From Erwinia persicina NBRC 102418 (GTDB lineage Bacteria > Pseudomonadota > Gammaproteobacteria > Enterobacterales > Enterobacteriaceae), in NCBI RefSeq assembly GCF_001571305.1, contig NZ_BCTN01000001.1, positions 62,001 to 126,000 of the forward strand: a stretch of 64,000 nt of DNA, given 5' to 3'. The translations under genes were made by a program, and so were the position numbers. Within the stretch, counting starts at the first letter, position 1; every line of letters begins with the position of its first letter. Shown here piece by piece: positions 26,249-34,810 of the stretch. The notes beneath the pieces were generated by a model. The model saw nothing but the letters and a program-made list of their open reading frames with translations, did not search any database and was not told where the DNA came from.

Positions 26249-26284
26249 TAAAAAGGGCGGTGTTAGCGGGTAACACCGCCCTCC
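26249..26284 (-). terminator. Terminator of the isochorismatase gene
   Basis: An 11-bp stem (GGGCGGTGTTA at 26255-26265 with TAACACCGCCC at 26271-26281, 5-nt loop) is followed on the minus strand by a U-tract from the A-run before 26255. It lies 30 bp after the isochorismatase stop. Confidence 0.8.
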
Positions 26285-26312
26285 TGTTCAGATGGGGCGC
26301 GATCGCTGTGGA

Positions 26313-26801
26313 TTACTGAATACGGCAACGAACAGCCAGTCCGGACAGGGCAAGGTCGCTTAACGCTTTCGAAGGTGCCGCACAGCCTGCCGCGATAATA
26401 TGGACGTTCATCCCCTGCCCCTGCGGTGACAGCGCGGTATGCGTAACACAGTGCTGCGTCATCATACCGGTAAGATAAAGATCGGTGATACCACTGTCGC
26501 GTAACAGCGACTCAAGGCGGGTCTGGTAAAAGCTGTCTGCCTCTTTCTTTACCACCACAGGCGCATCACCCAGCGCCGCCACAATCGACGGATGGATGTT
26601 CGCCCCTTCACTGTCTGGTTTGAAGAATGGCGCATCCGCAGTGGCGATATGCTGGATAGCCACGATCAGCCAGCCCTCGCCACGGGCTTTTTCAATCGCG
26701 CTCACCGCAGCCTGACAGGCGGTGTCAGCGCCCTCAAGCGGAAAAGCGCCGCCGGGGAAATAATCGTTTTGAATATCGATAACAATCAGGGCATTTTTCA
26801 T
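26313..26801 (-). CDS. Isochorismatase-family cysteine hydrolase
   Basis: The 162-residue protein has the catalytic triad pattern: Asp9 in VIDIQNDYF, Lys in VVVKKEADSFYQT and Cys in TGMMTQHCVTHTA (about 119). Relatives hydrolyse isochorismate, nicotinamide or carbamates. It is somewhat short at the C-terminus for the family (usually 180-200). AGGAACTG precedes the start. Confidence 0.83.
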   Translation of the reverse strand: MKNALIVIDIQNDYFPGGAFPLEGADTACQAAVSAIEKARGEGWLIVAIQHIATADAPFFKPDSEGANIHPSIVAALGDAPVVVKKEADSFYQTRLESLLRDSGITDLYLTGMMTQHCVTHTALSPQGQGMNVHIIAAGCAAPSKALSDLALSGLAVRCRIQ

Positions 26802-26942
26802 TTTTCAGTTCCTGGTTTCGGGAAGAGTCACAGCGTGGCGTTAACATTACCCGTTCACTGACGCCGCAGAAAGGTGCCATGAAGCCAATAATCAATGGAA
26901 ACGGGTCATTCTGCATTAACGGCAGACATCCCCGCCTGGCGT

Positions 26943-27548
26943 TCACACCGACTGACTTAACAACTGAGCCAGCCTGGCTTTCGTCTCCTCCGGGGGAAGC
27001 AGGGCAATATGCCTTCCCTGCGCATCCAGCGTGAAGAAGCCTTTGCATAATGCCGGCAGCGCCTGATACTGGGTATGCAGTTGCTCAGAGGCCCGTGTAA
27101 AGCAGGGGTAGCCATATTTTTCAACCAGATAAGGCAGCCCAAAGGGCGACCGTAACAGTTCATATTCCTGATAGGGATAACGTGCCTGCTGCGGAAGTTT
27201 CCTGATGACCTCTGTCAGCTTATCCATCAGCGGCGACACCTCCTCCTCCGTGGCATAATGGGCGAAGCCGCGCAGGGCGGCGAGGCGCATATCAACCATG
27301 CGCTCCTTTTTGAAAGCGGCCAGCAAAAATGTCTTCAGGTTCCGATCCGGCGGGGTTAAAGCGAAAGCGCATATAATCTGGTTGCGGCTGAACGCGTCTT
27401 TCGATGCCTGATAAAGCGCCTGCAGATACTGCACATCCTCATCGGTGAAGGCATCCAACCGCATGTTGATCATCGCCTGACGATAAACAGGATTATCCCG
27501 GTAACCTCTTTTGCCCGCCAGTTCTCTAATGGTTGCGATATTGGTCAT
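26943..27548 (-). CDS. Protein of unknown function, alpha-helical, possibly HEAT-like
   Basis: The 201-residue product is mostly helical, with paired helices such as DVQYLQALYQASKDAF / SRNQIICAFAL and KTFLLAAFKKERMVDMRLAALRGFAHY, reminiscent of HEAT-like repeats. I do not recognise a named family. GGAAGGGC precedes the ATG at short spacing. It is probably its own transcription unit. Confidence 0.55.
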   Translation of the reverse strand: MTNIATIRELAGKRGYRDNPVYRQAMINMRLDAFTDEDVQYLQALYQASKDAFSRNQIICAFALTPPDRNLKTFLLAAFKKERMVDMRLAALRGFAHYATEEEVSPLMDKLTEVIRKLPQQARYPYQEYELLRSPFGLPYLVEKYGYPCFTRASEQLHTQYQALPALCKGFFTLDAQGRHIALLPPEETKARLAQLLSQSV

Positions 27549-27627
27549 GCCCTTCCCCGAAAGTTAATCTCTGTGTGCTGAAGTTCACCCTACCATTTAT
27601 TGTTAACGAACTTAAACCGCCGGTGTA

Positions 27628-28422
27628 TCAGCGCTGAAGGAAAAGCAGGATCTCCGTCAGTACCGTCTCCGGGCTTTCAAGCACGGCCAGGTGCGTTCTG
27701 GCCTGTTTCAGTCGTTTCACCTGAAAAAAATCATGCGTCTTCGCGAACCGCTGCTGCAAAGCCAGGTATTCGTCATTTCTGTCGAGAGAATAGAGATGCA
27801 GCGTCTGAGGGGGGTGAGGGAGCATATCGAGGCGCTGCAGCGGCGAGCCGTACTGACGATAGACACCGGTGATGGTCTGCCCTGCCAGTCGCCAGAGCTG
27901 ATAGCTGGATTGGGCCATCTCGGTTTGCAGATGATGGATCATGGTCGGAGAGTCGCTGTTAGCCAGCCAGCATTGACACAGCTCATCGCGGGCGGCCTGC
28001 CAGCGATCTTCATGCTGCATCGCATCGATCGAGGTAAAAAACATCGGCTCGGGCGAATTCATAATCCAGTCCAGAAAGACCACCGCAGGGATCCGTTCTG
28101 GTAAACGCTCTGCCAGATCAACGGCAACCCAGCTGGCATGGGCAACGGATACCGGTATCAGTTGCGTAAGGCCCAGATACTCAATCAGTGTCAGAGCATC
28201 TGATACTAATGCAGCGCCATCAAAATCCTCACCGTCTGTCGATGATTTTCCGTGACCCCGCCAGTCGAGAGTGACCACTCGATAGTAAGCAGCCGCCTGT
28301 CCGGCAAAAGCGTCGAAGACGGTTTTCGGCTGGCACCAGCCCGGCATAAGGAACAGCGTGACCTCGCCCGCCCCCCTGTCCTGATAGTCAATATCGCCCT
28401 GTGCCGTATGTAAAAGAGGCAT
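27628..28422 (-). CDS. Hod-like alpha/beta hydrolase with Ala at the nucleophile elbow
   Basis: The 264-residue protein resembles the cofactor-free 2,4-dioxygenases Hod and Qdo (3-hydroxy-4-quinolone ring cleavage): MPGWCQPKTVFDAF, LDWRGHGKSS, IPVSVAHASW, VFLDWIMNSPEP and KQARTHLAVLESPE. The catalytic dyad maps to His244 and Asp118. The position of Hod Ser101 is Ala94, so ordinary serine-hydrolase chemistry looks impossible. A role in degrading a quinolone-type molecule or signal is conceivable; specificity is not proven. AGGACG precedes the start. Confidence 0.72.
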   Translation of the reverse strand: MPLLHTAQGDIDYQDRGAGEVTLFLMPGWCQPKTVFDAFAGQAAAYYRVVTLDWRGHGKSSTDGEDFDGAALVSDALTLIEYLGLTQLIPVSVAHASWVAVDLAERLPERIPAVVFLDWIMNSPEPMFFTSIDAMQHEDRWQAARDELCQCWLANSDSPTMIHHLQTEMAQSSYQLWRLAGQTITGVYRQYGSPLQRLDMLPHPPQTLHLYSLDRNDEYLALQQRFAKTHDFFQVKRLKQARTHLAVLESPETVLTEILLFLQR

Positions 28423-28553
28423 GTCATCGTCCTGTTGATCAGAGAACCTCTACGTTATCCGATCGCATGGCAATAAAACAAGACTTTACTTGTAATATTA
28501 TGAAAGCCCGGGTGCAGGCCTTCATCGACAACATTCCCCTTGTTTTACCCTGA

Positions 28554-29336
28554 TTATCGCGTTTTATAGCGCGCCGCTGCTTCATCCTGTTTGATATCGG
28601 AGAGCAGGGCCTGTCTTGCACCGTCCAGCGTGTCCCAGCGGGCCGCGTTGTGCAGCGGGGGGATGGTCACCCGCTCACGGCGGTCAAAGCCCGCCAGCGC
28701 GGCATCCACCATTTCACCGACCTCCATCATGGCAGGCGCATTGCTGATATCAATCCCGGCGCGCGCCCAAATCTCAGTATAGGTTCCGGCAGGCAGTACG
28801 GCCTGCACATAAATCCCTTTCGGTGCCAGTTCGAGGCTCATCCCCTGGGACAGGAACAGAACAAACGCCTTGGTGGCCCCATATACTGACATCAAAAACT
28901 CCGGGGCCAGGCCAACCACGGAACTGATGTTAACGATGGCGCCCTCACCTGCCTGCAGAAAACGCGGCGTCACTGCGGCGGACAGTCGCGTCAGCGCACT
29001 GATATTCAGAGCAATAAGCGAGTCAACAGACGCCGCCGTCTGTTCGCTGAATGCACCTGACTGGGCAACGCCGGCGTTATTGATCAACGTCCCTATCCGC
29101 GCGTCGTCACGCAGGCGGGCTTCAACGCTGGCCAGGTCATCCGCCCGGGTCAGATCCGCCGGCAGTACGTCAACCGATACGCCGGTTTCCTGGCGCAGGC
29201 GCGCGGCAAGTTGTTCCAGCTTAGCCTGATCGCGGGCCACCAGCACAAGGTCATGGCCACGGCGGGCAAAGCGTTCTGCGTATACCGCACCGATACCCGT
29301 GGATGCGCCGGTAATAAGAACTGAGGACTGTGTCAT
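28554..29336 (-). CDS. Short-chain dehydrogenase/reductase
   Basis: The 260-residue SDR has TGASTGIG (residues 9-16), a DLT at about 61, NNAG, Ser in NISSVVG and the catalytic YGATK. It lies 74 bp downstream of the OYE gene on the same strand, repeating the OYE-SDR pairing seen at 17.5-19.5 kb. The two SDRs are not close copies. It probably belongs to the TetR-controlled unit. Substrate unknown. Confidence 0.82.
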   Translation of the reverse strand: MTQSSVLITGASTGIGAVYAERFARRGHDLVLVARDQAKLEQLAARLRQETGVSVDVLPADLTRADDLASVEARLRDDARIGTLINNAGVAQSGAFSEQTAASVDSLIALNISALTRLSAAVTPRFLQAGEGAIVNISSVVGLAPEFLMSVYGATKAFVLFLSQGMSLELAPKGIYVQAVLPAGTYTEIWARAGIDISNAPAMMEVGEMVDAALAGFDRRERVTIPPLHNAARWDTLDGARQALLSDIKQDEAAARYKTR

Positions 29337-29410
29337 GGTTTTATTCTCTGGTTAAAGGAGGAAACAAGGCCGCTCCCGGTCAGGGGAGAACGGCGAAACA
29401 GGATCGGGGC

Positions 29411-30502
29411 TTAACGGCCACCGTCGTTCAGGGCGGGATAGTCGGTATAACCTTCAGCCCCTCCGCCGTACAGGGTTGCCGGGTTAAGCGCTGCCAGCGG
29501 CGCGCCGGACTTCAGCCTGGCCACCAGATCCGGGTTAGCAATAAACGGACGTCCGAAGGCGAACAGGTCGGCCTTGCCTTCTGCCAGGTGAGCAGCAGCC
29601 AGCGCCAGGTCATAGCCGTTGTTACTAATAAAGGTCCGGCTAAAACGCTGGCGAAGTGCGGCGTAATCAAAGGGAGCGTTATCGCGTGGCCCACCCGTCG
29701 CGCCCTCCACCACGTGCAGGTAAACGATACCGAGGGCATCAAGCTTTTCGGCGAGATAGTTGTACTGCGGCTGCGGATCGCTGCAGGAAATCGCATTCGC
29801 CGGAGAAACGGGTGAAATCCTCACGCCGGTACGTCCGACACCGATCTCCTGACTCACGGCGGCGGCGACCTCTAACAGCAGGCGGGCCCGGTTTTCCACT
29901 GAACCGCCATACTCATCCGTACGCTGATTGGCTCCGTCTTTAAGGAACTGCTCCAGCAGGTAGCCATTGGCCCCGTGGATCTCCACGCCATCAAACCCGG
30001 CGGCCATGGCGCTGGCAGACGCGGTGCGGAAATCTTCCACGATCTGCTGAATCTCGTCCTGTTCCAGCGCGCGGGGTTCAGACACGTCATAGAAGCCGTT
30101 GTTAACAAAGGTTTTGGTTTCCGCTCGCAGCGCTGAAGGCGCGACGGGTGCCGCGCCCCCTGGTTGTAAGTCAACGTGCGAGATGCGCCCCACGTGCCAG
30201 AGCTGCACGAAGATATGCCCGCCCGCGGCATGAACCGCGTCAGTGACCTTACGCCACCCGGCAATCTGCGCTGGCGTGTAGATACCGGGGGTATCCTGGT
30301 AGCCCTGCGCCTGGGCCGAAATCTGCGTGGCTTCGGTGATCAGCAACCCTGCCGAGGCCCGCTGGGCGTAATACGTCGCGGCCAGCTCAGAGGGTACCAG
30401 GCCCTTACCGGCGCGGTTACGGGTTAAGGGTGCCATCACAATATGGTTCGTCAGCGTGACAGGCCCAAGAGGATAAGGCTGAAAAATCGGTTGGTGGCTC
30501 AT
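29411..30502 (-). CDS. Old Yellow Enzyme family alkene reductase
   Basis: The 363-residue FMN enzyme carries TNHIVMAPLTRNRAG, QLWHVGRISH, the substrate pair His-Asn in HGANGYLLEQF, ANQRTDEYGGSVENR and FGRPFIANPDLVARL. It is the second OYE of the window and lies divergent to a TetR-type regulator across a perfect palindrome. CGGAGAG precedes the start. It likely reduces alpha,beta-unsaturated carbonyls or nitro compounds. Confidence 0.88.
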   Translation of the reverse strand: MSHQPIFQPYPLGPVTLTNHIVMAPLTRNRAGKGLVPSELAATYYAQRASAGLLITEATQISAQAQGYQDTPGIYTPAQIAGWRKVTDAVHAAGGHIFVQLWHVGRISHVDLQPGGAAPVAPSALRAETKTFVNNGFYDVSEPRALEQDEIQQIVEDFRTASASAMAAGFDGVEIHGANGYLLEQFLKDGANQRTDEYGGSVENRARLLLEVAAAVSQEIGVGRTGVRISPVSPANAISCSDPQPQYNYLAEKLDALGIVYLHVVEGATGGPRDNAPFDYAALRQRFSRTFISNNGYDLALAAAHLAEGKADLFAFGRPFIANPDLVARLKSGAPLAALNPATLYGGGAEGYTDYPALNDGGR

Positions 30503-30545
30503 GATGCTCTCCGGGACAAAGGGTGAGTGAAGGTCTGAACGTAAT

Positions 30546-30561
30546 GATGATGATCATCATC
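30546..30561. promoter_or_regulatory. Perfect 16-bp palindrome between the OYE and TetR-type genes
   Basis: GATGATGATCATCATC lies 44 bp upstream of the OYE start and 79 bp upstream of the TetR-type start. Its position in a divergent promoter region makes it the likely TetR operator. Part of it repeats nearby (ACCATCATC near 30588). Confidence 0.6.
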
Positions 30562-30639
30562 TAAAATGTCAAACTTTTTGATTACGACCATCATCAATGT
30601 ATAATGGCAGGATGCTTTTTTGAGAAAGGATGTGAAACG

Positions 30640-31194
30640 ATGAAGGTGTCGAAAGACCAGGTTCGCGAAAACCGGCGACGCATAGTTGAAACCGCCTCTG
30701 AACTGTTCCGGGAGCGGGGCTTCGATGGCGTGGGCGTGGCAGAGCTGATGTCGGCAGCAGGACTGACCCACGGCGGTTTTTACAAACACTTTGGGTCAAA
30801 AGCCGATCTGATGGCGGAAGCCATGCGCTGCGGCTTCTCACGTTCCGCGGAAAGCGTGGCGGGATCAGACCGGGAAACTTTCGTTAAATACTACCTGTCA
30901 CGGCAACATCGCGACGGGATGGGGAAAGGCTGTGTCATGTCGGCCCTCAGTAGCGATACGGCCCGCCAGTCCGCACCCATTAAGGCCAGCTTTGCCGCCG
31001 GACTTGAACATCAGCTGGCGCAGTTAACCGGTGAAAATGGGGCGGAAAACGCCACGCGTGCCGGGACAATCGCCACCCTTGCCCAACTGGTCGGGGCCAT
31101 GGTGCTGTCCCGCGCCTGCCCGGATGATTCCCCGCTGGCCGATGAGATCCTGGCCGTGTGTCAGGCCCGTCTGCTGGCTCAGGAACCAGAGTGA
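30640..31194 (+). CDS. TetR-family repressor
   Basis: The 184-residue product has the TetR HTH ELMSAAGLTHGGFYKHFGSKADLM after RRIVETASELFRERGFDGVG. The C-terminal ligand domain has a conserved Cys-containing MGKGCVMSAL. I start at 30640 with AAAGGA upstream; an earlier in-frame ATG at 30604 is less likely. It should repress the divergent OYE gene and itself. Confidence 0.84.
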   Translation: MKVSKDQVRENRRRIVETASELFRERGFDGVGVAELMSAAGLTHGGFYKHFGSKADLMAEAMRCGFSRSAESVAGSDRETFVKYYLSRQHRDGMGKGCVMSALSSDTARQSAPIKASFAAGLEHQLAQLTGENGAENATRAGTIATLAQLVGAMVLSRACPDDSPLADEILAVCQARLLAQEPE

Positions 31195-31205
31195 GCGGGG
31201 GGCGC

Positions 31206-31643
31206 TCAGTAAAAGGTCACTTCTGCCGTCCCCTCACCCAGCCCCGCTTCCAGCCCGTCGGGTGCCACGATCTTCCCCAGCGGGGTATAGCGGTAGTCTG
31301 AGGAGAAGGTCTGGTAAAAGACGACGAGGGTCTGCGTACCGTAAAGCATAATATCCCCGGCGTGGATCGTCCCGGCCCGCGCCTCGCGGGTTGGCAGCGC
31401 CTGTGCCAGTTCGGCGAATTTTTCATTCCTGTTCAGATCGTCCATTTTCAGCGTCACCGGCAGCGTCTGCGCAAAGGCCCGTGCCGCCGGTGTGTCACTC
31501 AGTTCAATGCGGTAAACCTGTTGATTAACCTTCATATTCACTTTCATGGTGGTTCCTTTTTCCGCGTAAGGCGTGGCGCTGGCCGGCACGCCAGTCGCAC
31601 TGGCTGCCAGCAGGCAACCGATTAACAGTCCCCAATATGTCAT
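31206..31643 (-). CDS. Secreted cyclophilin-like-fold protein
   Basis: The 145-residue product begins with a signal peptide (MTYWGLLIGCLLAASATGVPASA) and continues as a compact beta-rich domain: KVNQQVYRIELSDTPAARAFAQTLPVTLKMDDLNRNEKFAEL, GTIHAGDIMLYGTQTLVVFY, TPLGKIVAPDGLEAGLG. This matches the bacterial cyclophilin-like family, which is thought not to be a prolyl isomerase. Start at 31643 preceded by a G-run. It shares a strand with the next hydrolase gene, 50 bp away. Confidence 0.75.
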   Translation of the reverse strand: MTYWGLLIGCLLAASATGVPASATPYAEKGTTMKVNMKVNQQVYRIELSDTPAARAFAQTLPVTLKMDDLNRNEKFAELAQALPTREARAGTIHAGDIMLYGTQTLVVFYQTFSSDYRYTPLGKIVAPDGLEAGLGEGTAEVTFY

Positions 31644-31693
31644 GTCCCCCCCCGGTGAGGCAGACCGCATACGGGAGGATGCGGCCGACCCGA

Positions 31694-32722
31694 TTATTTC
31701 AGATGATCGTTAAAGAACGCGGTCAGTTTAGCGAAGGGGATCAGGTCCGTGCGGTCGTACAAATCCACATGACCTGCGCCCGGAACGATATACAGCTCTT
31801 TCGGCTGGCCGGCGCGTTGCCAGGCATCTTCGCTGAACTCTTTCGAATGGGCGCGATCGCCAGTGATAAACAGCATCGGACGGGGCGAGATCGTCTCAAT
31901 ATCATTAAACGGATAGAAGTTCATAAATTTGCCGACGCTGCTTAACATCGGTTTTGTCGTCAGCGCCTCCTGCTGTCCCTCCGGCGTGAAGCCCCCGCGT
32001 GCCGTGCGGTAGAAATCGAAGAACTCGCGCTGGATGGCAGGCGTCGCCTCATCAAGCTTATTCACCGTGCCGGGAATATAGACCGTCTCTCCGCCTGTAA
32101 ACTCGGCAAAGCGCTGTTCTGTGGCAGAGGCAATCACGGCCTGACGCTGTGCTGAAGTTTGAGAATGCTTCAGGCCCTGACGGAATACCGAGCCCATATC
32201 GTACATGCTGACCGTGGCGATCGCCTTCATACGCGGATCAATTTTTGCCGCGCTGATGACAAAGCTGCCGCTGCCGCAAATCCCCAGCACACCTATGTTA
32301 TCCGGATCAACAAAGGTCCGGGTGCTCAGGTAGTCCACGGCGGCGCTGAAATCATCGGAATAGATTTCCGGTGAAATAAGGTGGCCCGGTTTACCGTCGC
32401 TCTCGCCCCAGAATGAGAGGTCAATCGCCAGGGTGACAAACCCCTGCTCCGCCAGCTTTTGTGCGTACAGACTGGCGCTTTGCTCTTTCACCGCCCCCAT
32501 CGGATGCCCGACTACAATCGCGGGACGTCTGTCATTCTGCCCCTGTCCTCTTGGGACAAACAGGTTACCGACCACATTCATCTGATACTGATTTTTAAAC
32601 GTCACTTTCTGCCGGGTAACCTTATCACTGGTGTAAAAGTTATCCGCCCCGTGGGACAGATCGGCGGCCGTTGCCACTGCCGAGCTGAGGATCATGCCCA
32701 GCGCCAAAAAAAATCGCTTCAT
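31694..32722 (-). CDS. Exported alpha/beta hydrolase (YcjY/dienelactone-hydrolase-like)
   Basis: The 342-residue product starts with a signal peptide (MKRFFLALGMILSSAVATA). It has an alpha/beta hydrolase domain with VVGHPMG, SFWGESDG, the nucleophile elbow GICGSGSF (Cys in front of Gly-Ser-Gly), ITGDRAHS and His in GAGHVDLYD. It resembles YcjY-type hydrolases. The start at 32722 gives the signal peptide; an upstream extension does not. Divergent to a LysR gene that may regulate it and the cyclophilin-like gene. Confidence 0.8.
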   Translation of the reverse strand: MKRFFLALGMILSSAVATAADLSHGADNFYTSDKVTRQKVTFKNQYQMNVVGNLFVPRGQGQNDRRPAIVVGHPMGAVKEQSASLYAQKLAEQGFVTLAIDLSFWGESDGKPGHLISPEIYSDDFSAAVDYLSTRTFVDPDNIGVLGICGSGSFVISAAKIDPRMKAIATVSMYDMGSVFRQGLKHSQTSAQRQAVIASATEQRFAEFTGGETVYIPGTVNKLDEATPAIQREFFDFYRTARGGFTPEGQQEALTTKPMLSSVGKFMNFYPFNDIETISPRPMLFITGDRAHSKEFSEDAWQRAGQPKELYIVPGAGHVDLYDRTDLIPFAKLTAFFNDHLK

Positions 32723-32969
32723 CGTGTGTACCTTCAGGTAAGGAATGTTGTGCCTGTCAGTCCCCTGCCAGACGATGGCAGACCAGCCGGGGCCGGACGC
32801 TATTCCACGGAATAACATCATTAAAACAGGCGTTAAGGGTGAGAAGAGAAGGTATCCTTCGCGCGAGGTCATCTCTTGCTGAAAATTTTACACGACGGGT
32901 GTAGGGTAACTAGCTAATGAATACTTAATGGGCTTATCACCCCTGCTTATTAATTAAAGGCTCCGGTGG

Positions 32970-33860
32970 ATGAAACGCAACCTTAATGACCTCCTCTACT
33001 TCACCGCCGTAGCGCGTGAAGGCAGCTTCACCCGGGCAGCGGCAAAGCTGGGTGTTACTCAGCCGGCACTCAGTCAGGCGATCTCCGCACTGGAAGCGCG
33101 GATGCAAATCCGTCTGCTCACACGTACCACCCGCAGCGTCTCGCCCACCGCCGCCGGTGAGCGCCTGCTGCAGGCCGTCGGGCACCGCCTTGATGAAATT
33201 GAGTCTGAACTGGATATGCTCACCGAGCTACGCGATAAGCCGGCGGGTACGGTGCGCATTACCTGCGGGCCTGATGTGTTGCGCACGACGCTGCTTCCCA
33301 GACTGACGCCACTGCTGCATGAATACCCGGATATTCATATCGAGTTTGATGCTAACCACGGCTTCCGCGATATCGTGGCCGATCGGTTTGATGCCGGCGT
33401 TCGCCTTGGTAATACCATTGATAAAGATATGATCGCCCTGCCGATTGGCCCGGAACTACGTATGGCGGCCGTGGCCTCACCGGATTATTTTGCCCGTTAT
33501 CCGATACCGCAAACCCCGCATGATCTCACGCAGCACCAGTGTATTAACCAGCGCATGGTCAAATCGGGGGGACTTTATGTCTGGGATTTCGATCAGGAGG
33601 ACGGCGATTTGAACGTGCGCGTGCGCGGTCAGCTCACCTTCAACACCTCTGAGCATATTATTGATGCGGCGCTGGCAGGCCTGGGCATTGCTTTCTTACC
33701 GGAGGAAGAGTTTGGTGCGCATATTGCAGAGGGTCGCCTGATACGTATTTTACAGCCCTGGTGTCAGCCCTTTCCCGGTTATTACCTCTATTACCCCAGC
33801 CGTAAGCAGCCTTCTCCGGCCTTTGCCCTGGTGCTCGATGCCTTAAGGGGACAACGTTAA
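32970..33860 (+). CDS. LysR-family regulator
   Basis: The 296-residue product begins MKRNLNDLLYFTAVAREGSF, then the HTH TRAAAKLGVTQPALSQAISALEARM, and a type-2 periplasmic-binding-like effector domain from about residue 92 (GTVRITCGPDVLR). CCGGTGG precedes the ATG. Divergent to the exported hydrolase at 32722, its most likely target. Confidence 0.86.
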   Translation: MKRNLNDLLYFTAVAREGSFTRAAAKLGVTQPALSQAISALEARMQIRLLTRTTRSVSPTAAGERLLQAVGHRLDEIESELDMLTELRDKPAGTVRITCGPDVLRTTLLPRLTPLLHEYPDIHIEFDANHGFRDIVADRFDAGVRLGNTIDKDMIALPIGPELRMAAVASPDYFARYPIPQTPHDLTQHQCINQRMVKSGGLYVWDFDQEDGDLNVRVRGQLTFNTSEHIIDAALAGLGIAFLPEEEFGAHIAEGRLIRILQPWCQPFPGYYLYYPSRKQPSPAFALVLDALRGQR

Positions 33861-34292
33861 CGCCTGCCGTATCGAAAGGCAAAAGCGCAAAGGTTAAAAA
33901 CTGAAACCGGTCATCGCACGATGGCCGGGTGGCGTAGCCAAACGATACGCTGAAATCTTTTTACCCAGGGCCAGCATCCTGATATCAGGCACCTGACAAA
34001 CTGTTTTCGTCTTACTGTGTCATCATGCTGTAATACGTATCAACCGGTAACAATGGCACTGACTCTCAGACTCCTTTTTCACTGGCTAACGTATTATTAC
34101 GTAACGTCGTATTATCGTTTTAATACGTTTTCCTCAGGGTGCATTTTTTACGCAAAAATAAAATATTACCGCCCTTCACAGTCACTTACATTAAGCCATT
34201 TTGATATTTCACTGCGCTTCTCTTAAATGGAATCAACGGTTTTACAGTCAGCCACCGGGCTTACTTTATCGATACCTGTCAGAGGACGGAAA
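33861..34292. other. AT-rich intergenic region with repeated TAATACG motifs
   Basis: No gene is supported. The heptamer TAATACG or its complement appears at about 34031, 34092-34120 and 34121-34127, giving several overlapping palindromes around ATTATTACGTAACGTCGTAT. These may be operators or promoter elements for the Gly/Asn-repeat gene downstream. Confidence 0.35.
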
Positions 34293-34715
34293 ATGCCACA
34301 TCAAAAACTCACACTGGCGTTGAGCACCCTTTTATTGTCCTGTGTAATGACAGCGACAGCGACTCCAGCACGGCCAACCCTCTCTGTGACCTCGCAACCA
34401 TCGGGCTGCGACAGCCTTCAGGGCCAGAATGGGGAAAATGGGCAGAACGGGCAGAACGGGCAGAATGGCCAAGATGGCTCAGCCATCAACGGCTGTTTGC
34501 AAGGGGGTAACGGGGGTAATGGCGGCAATGGCGGAGACGGGGGTAACGGCGGGAAAGGAGGTAATGGCGGGAACGGAGGTAATGGCGGGAACGGGGGTAA
34601 TGGCGGCGCATCTGATAACGCCGCGGGCGGAGCCGGCGGAGAAGGTGGAAATGCCGGTTCCCCCGGAGGGCGGCAGGGATTGCCAGGGTCCAGCGGAGCA
34701 TCCGGTAGACTATGA
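34293..34715 (+). CDS. Secreted Gly/Asn-rich tripeptide-repeat protein
   Basis: The 140-residue product has a signal peptide (MPHQKLTLALSTLLLSCVMTATATPA), then a Cys (GCDSL). A run of NGQ triplets (about residues 48-59) follows, then a second Cys (NGCL), then a long GGN/GGD triplet array (about 69-105) and a Gly/Ser/Pro-rich end. The arrangement resembles collagen-like or glycine-rich surface proteins, perhaps forming a polyglycine-II-like rod. The two Cys could bridge. The DNA of the array is itself repetitive, so length changes are likely. A RBS-like AGGACGG precedes the ATG. No similar neighbour. Function unknown. Confidence 0.65.
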   Translation: MPHQKLTLALSTLLLSCVMTATATPARPTLSVTSQPSGCDSLQGQNGENGQNGQNGQNGQDGSAINGCLQGGNGGNGGNGGDGGNGGKGGNGGNGGNGGNGGNGGASDNAAGGAGGEGGNAGSPGGRQGLPGSSGASGRL

Positions 34716-34810
34716 TGTTCATCATAACACCGCGGGGAGAGGGGCTCCCTGAACCGGCATTCAGCCCTCACGACGTGCAGAGGTGGCTATCCCCGGCCGT
34801 CGCCAGTCCC

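Noticed and set aside
34430..34640. CRISPR-like short repeats
   Set aside because: The repeats are a 9-nt codon pattern within a secreted protein gene; no spacers or cas genes.
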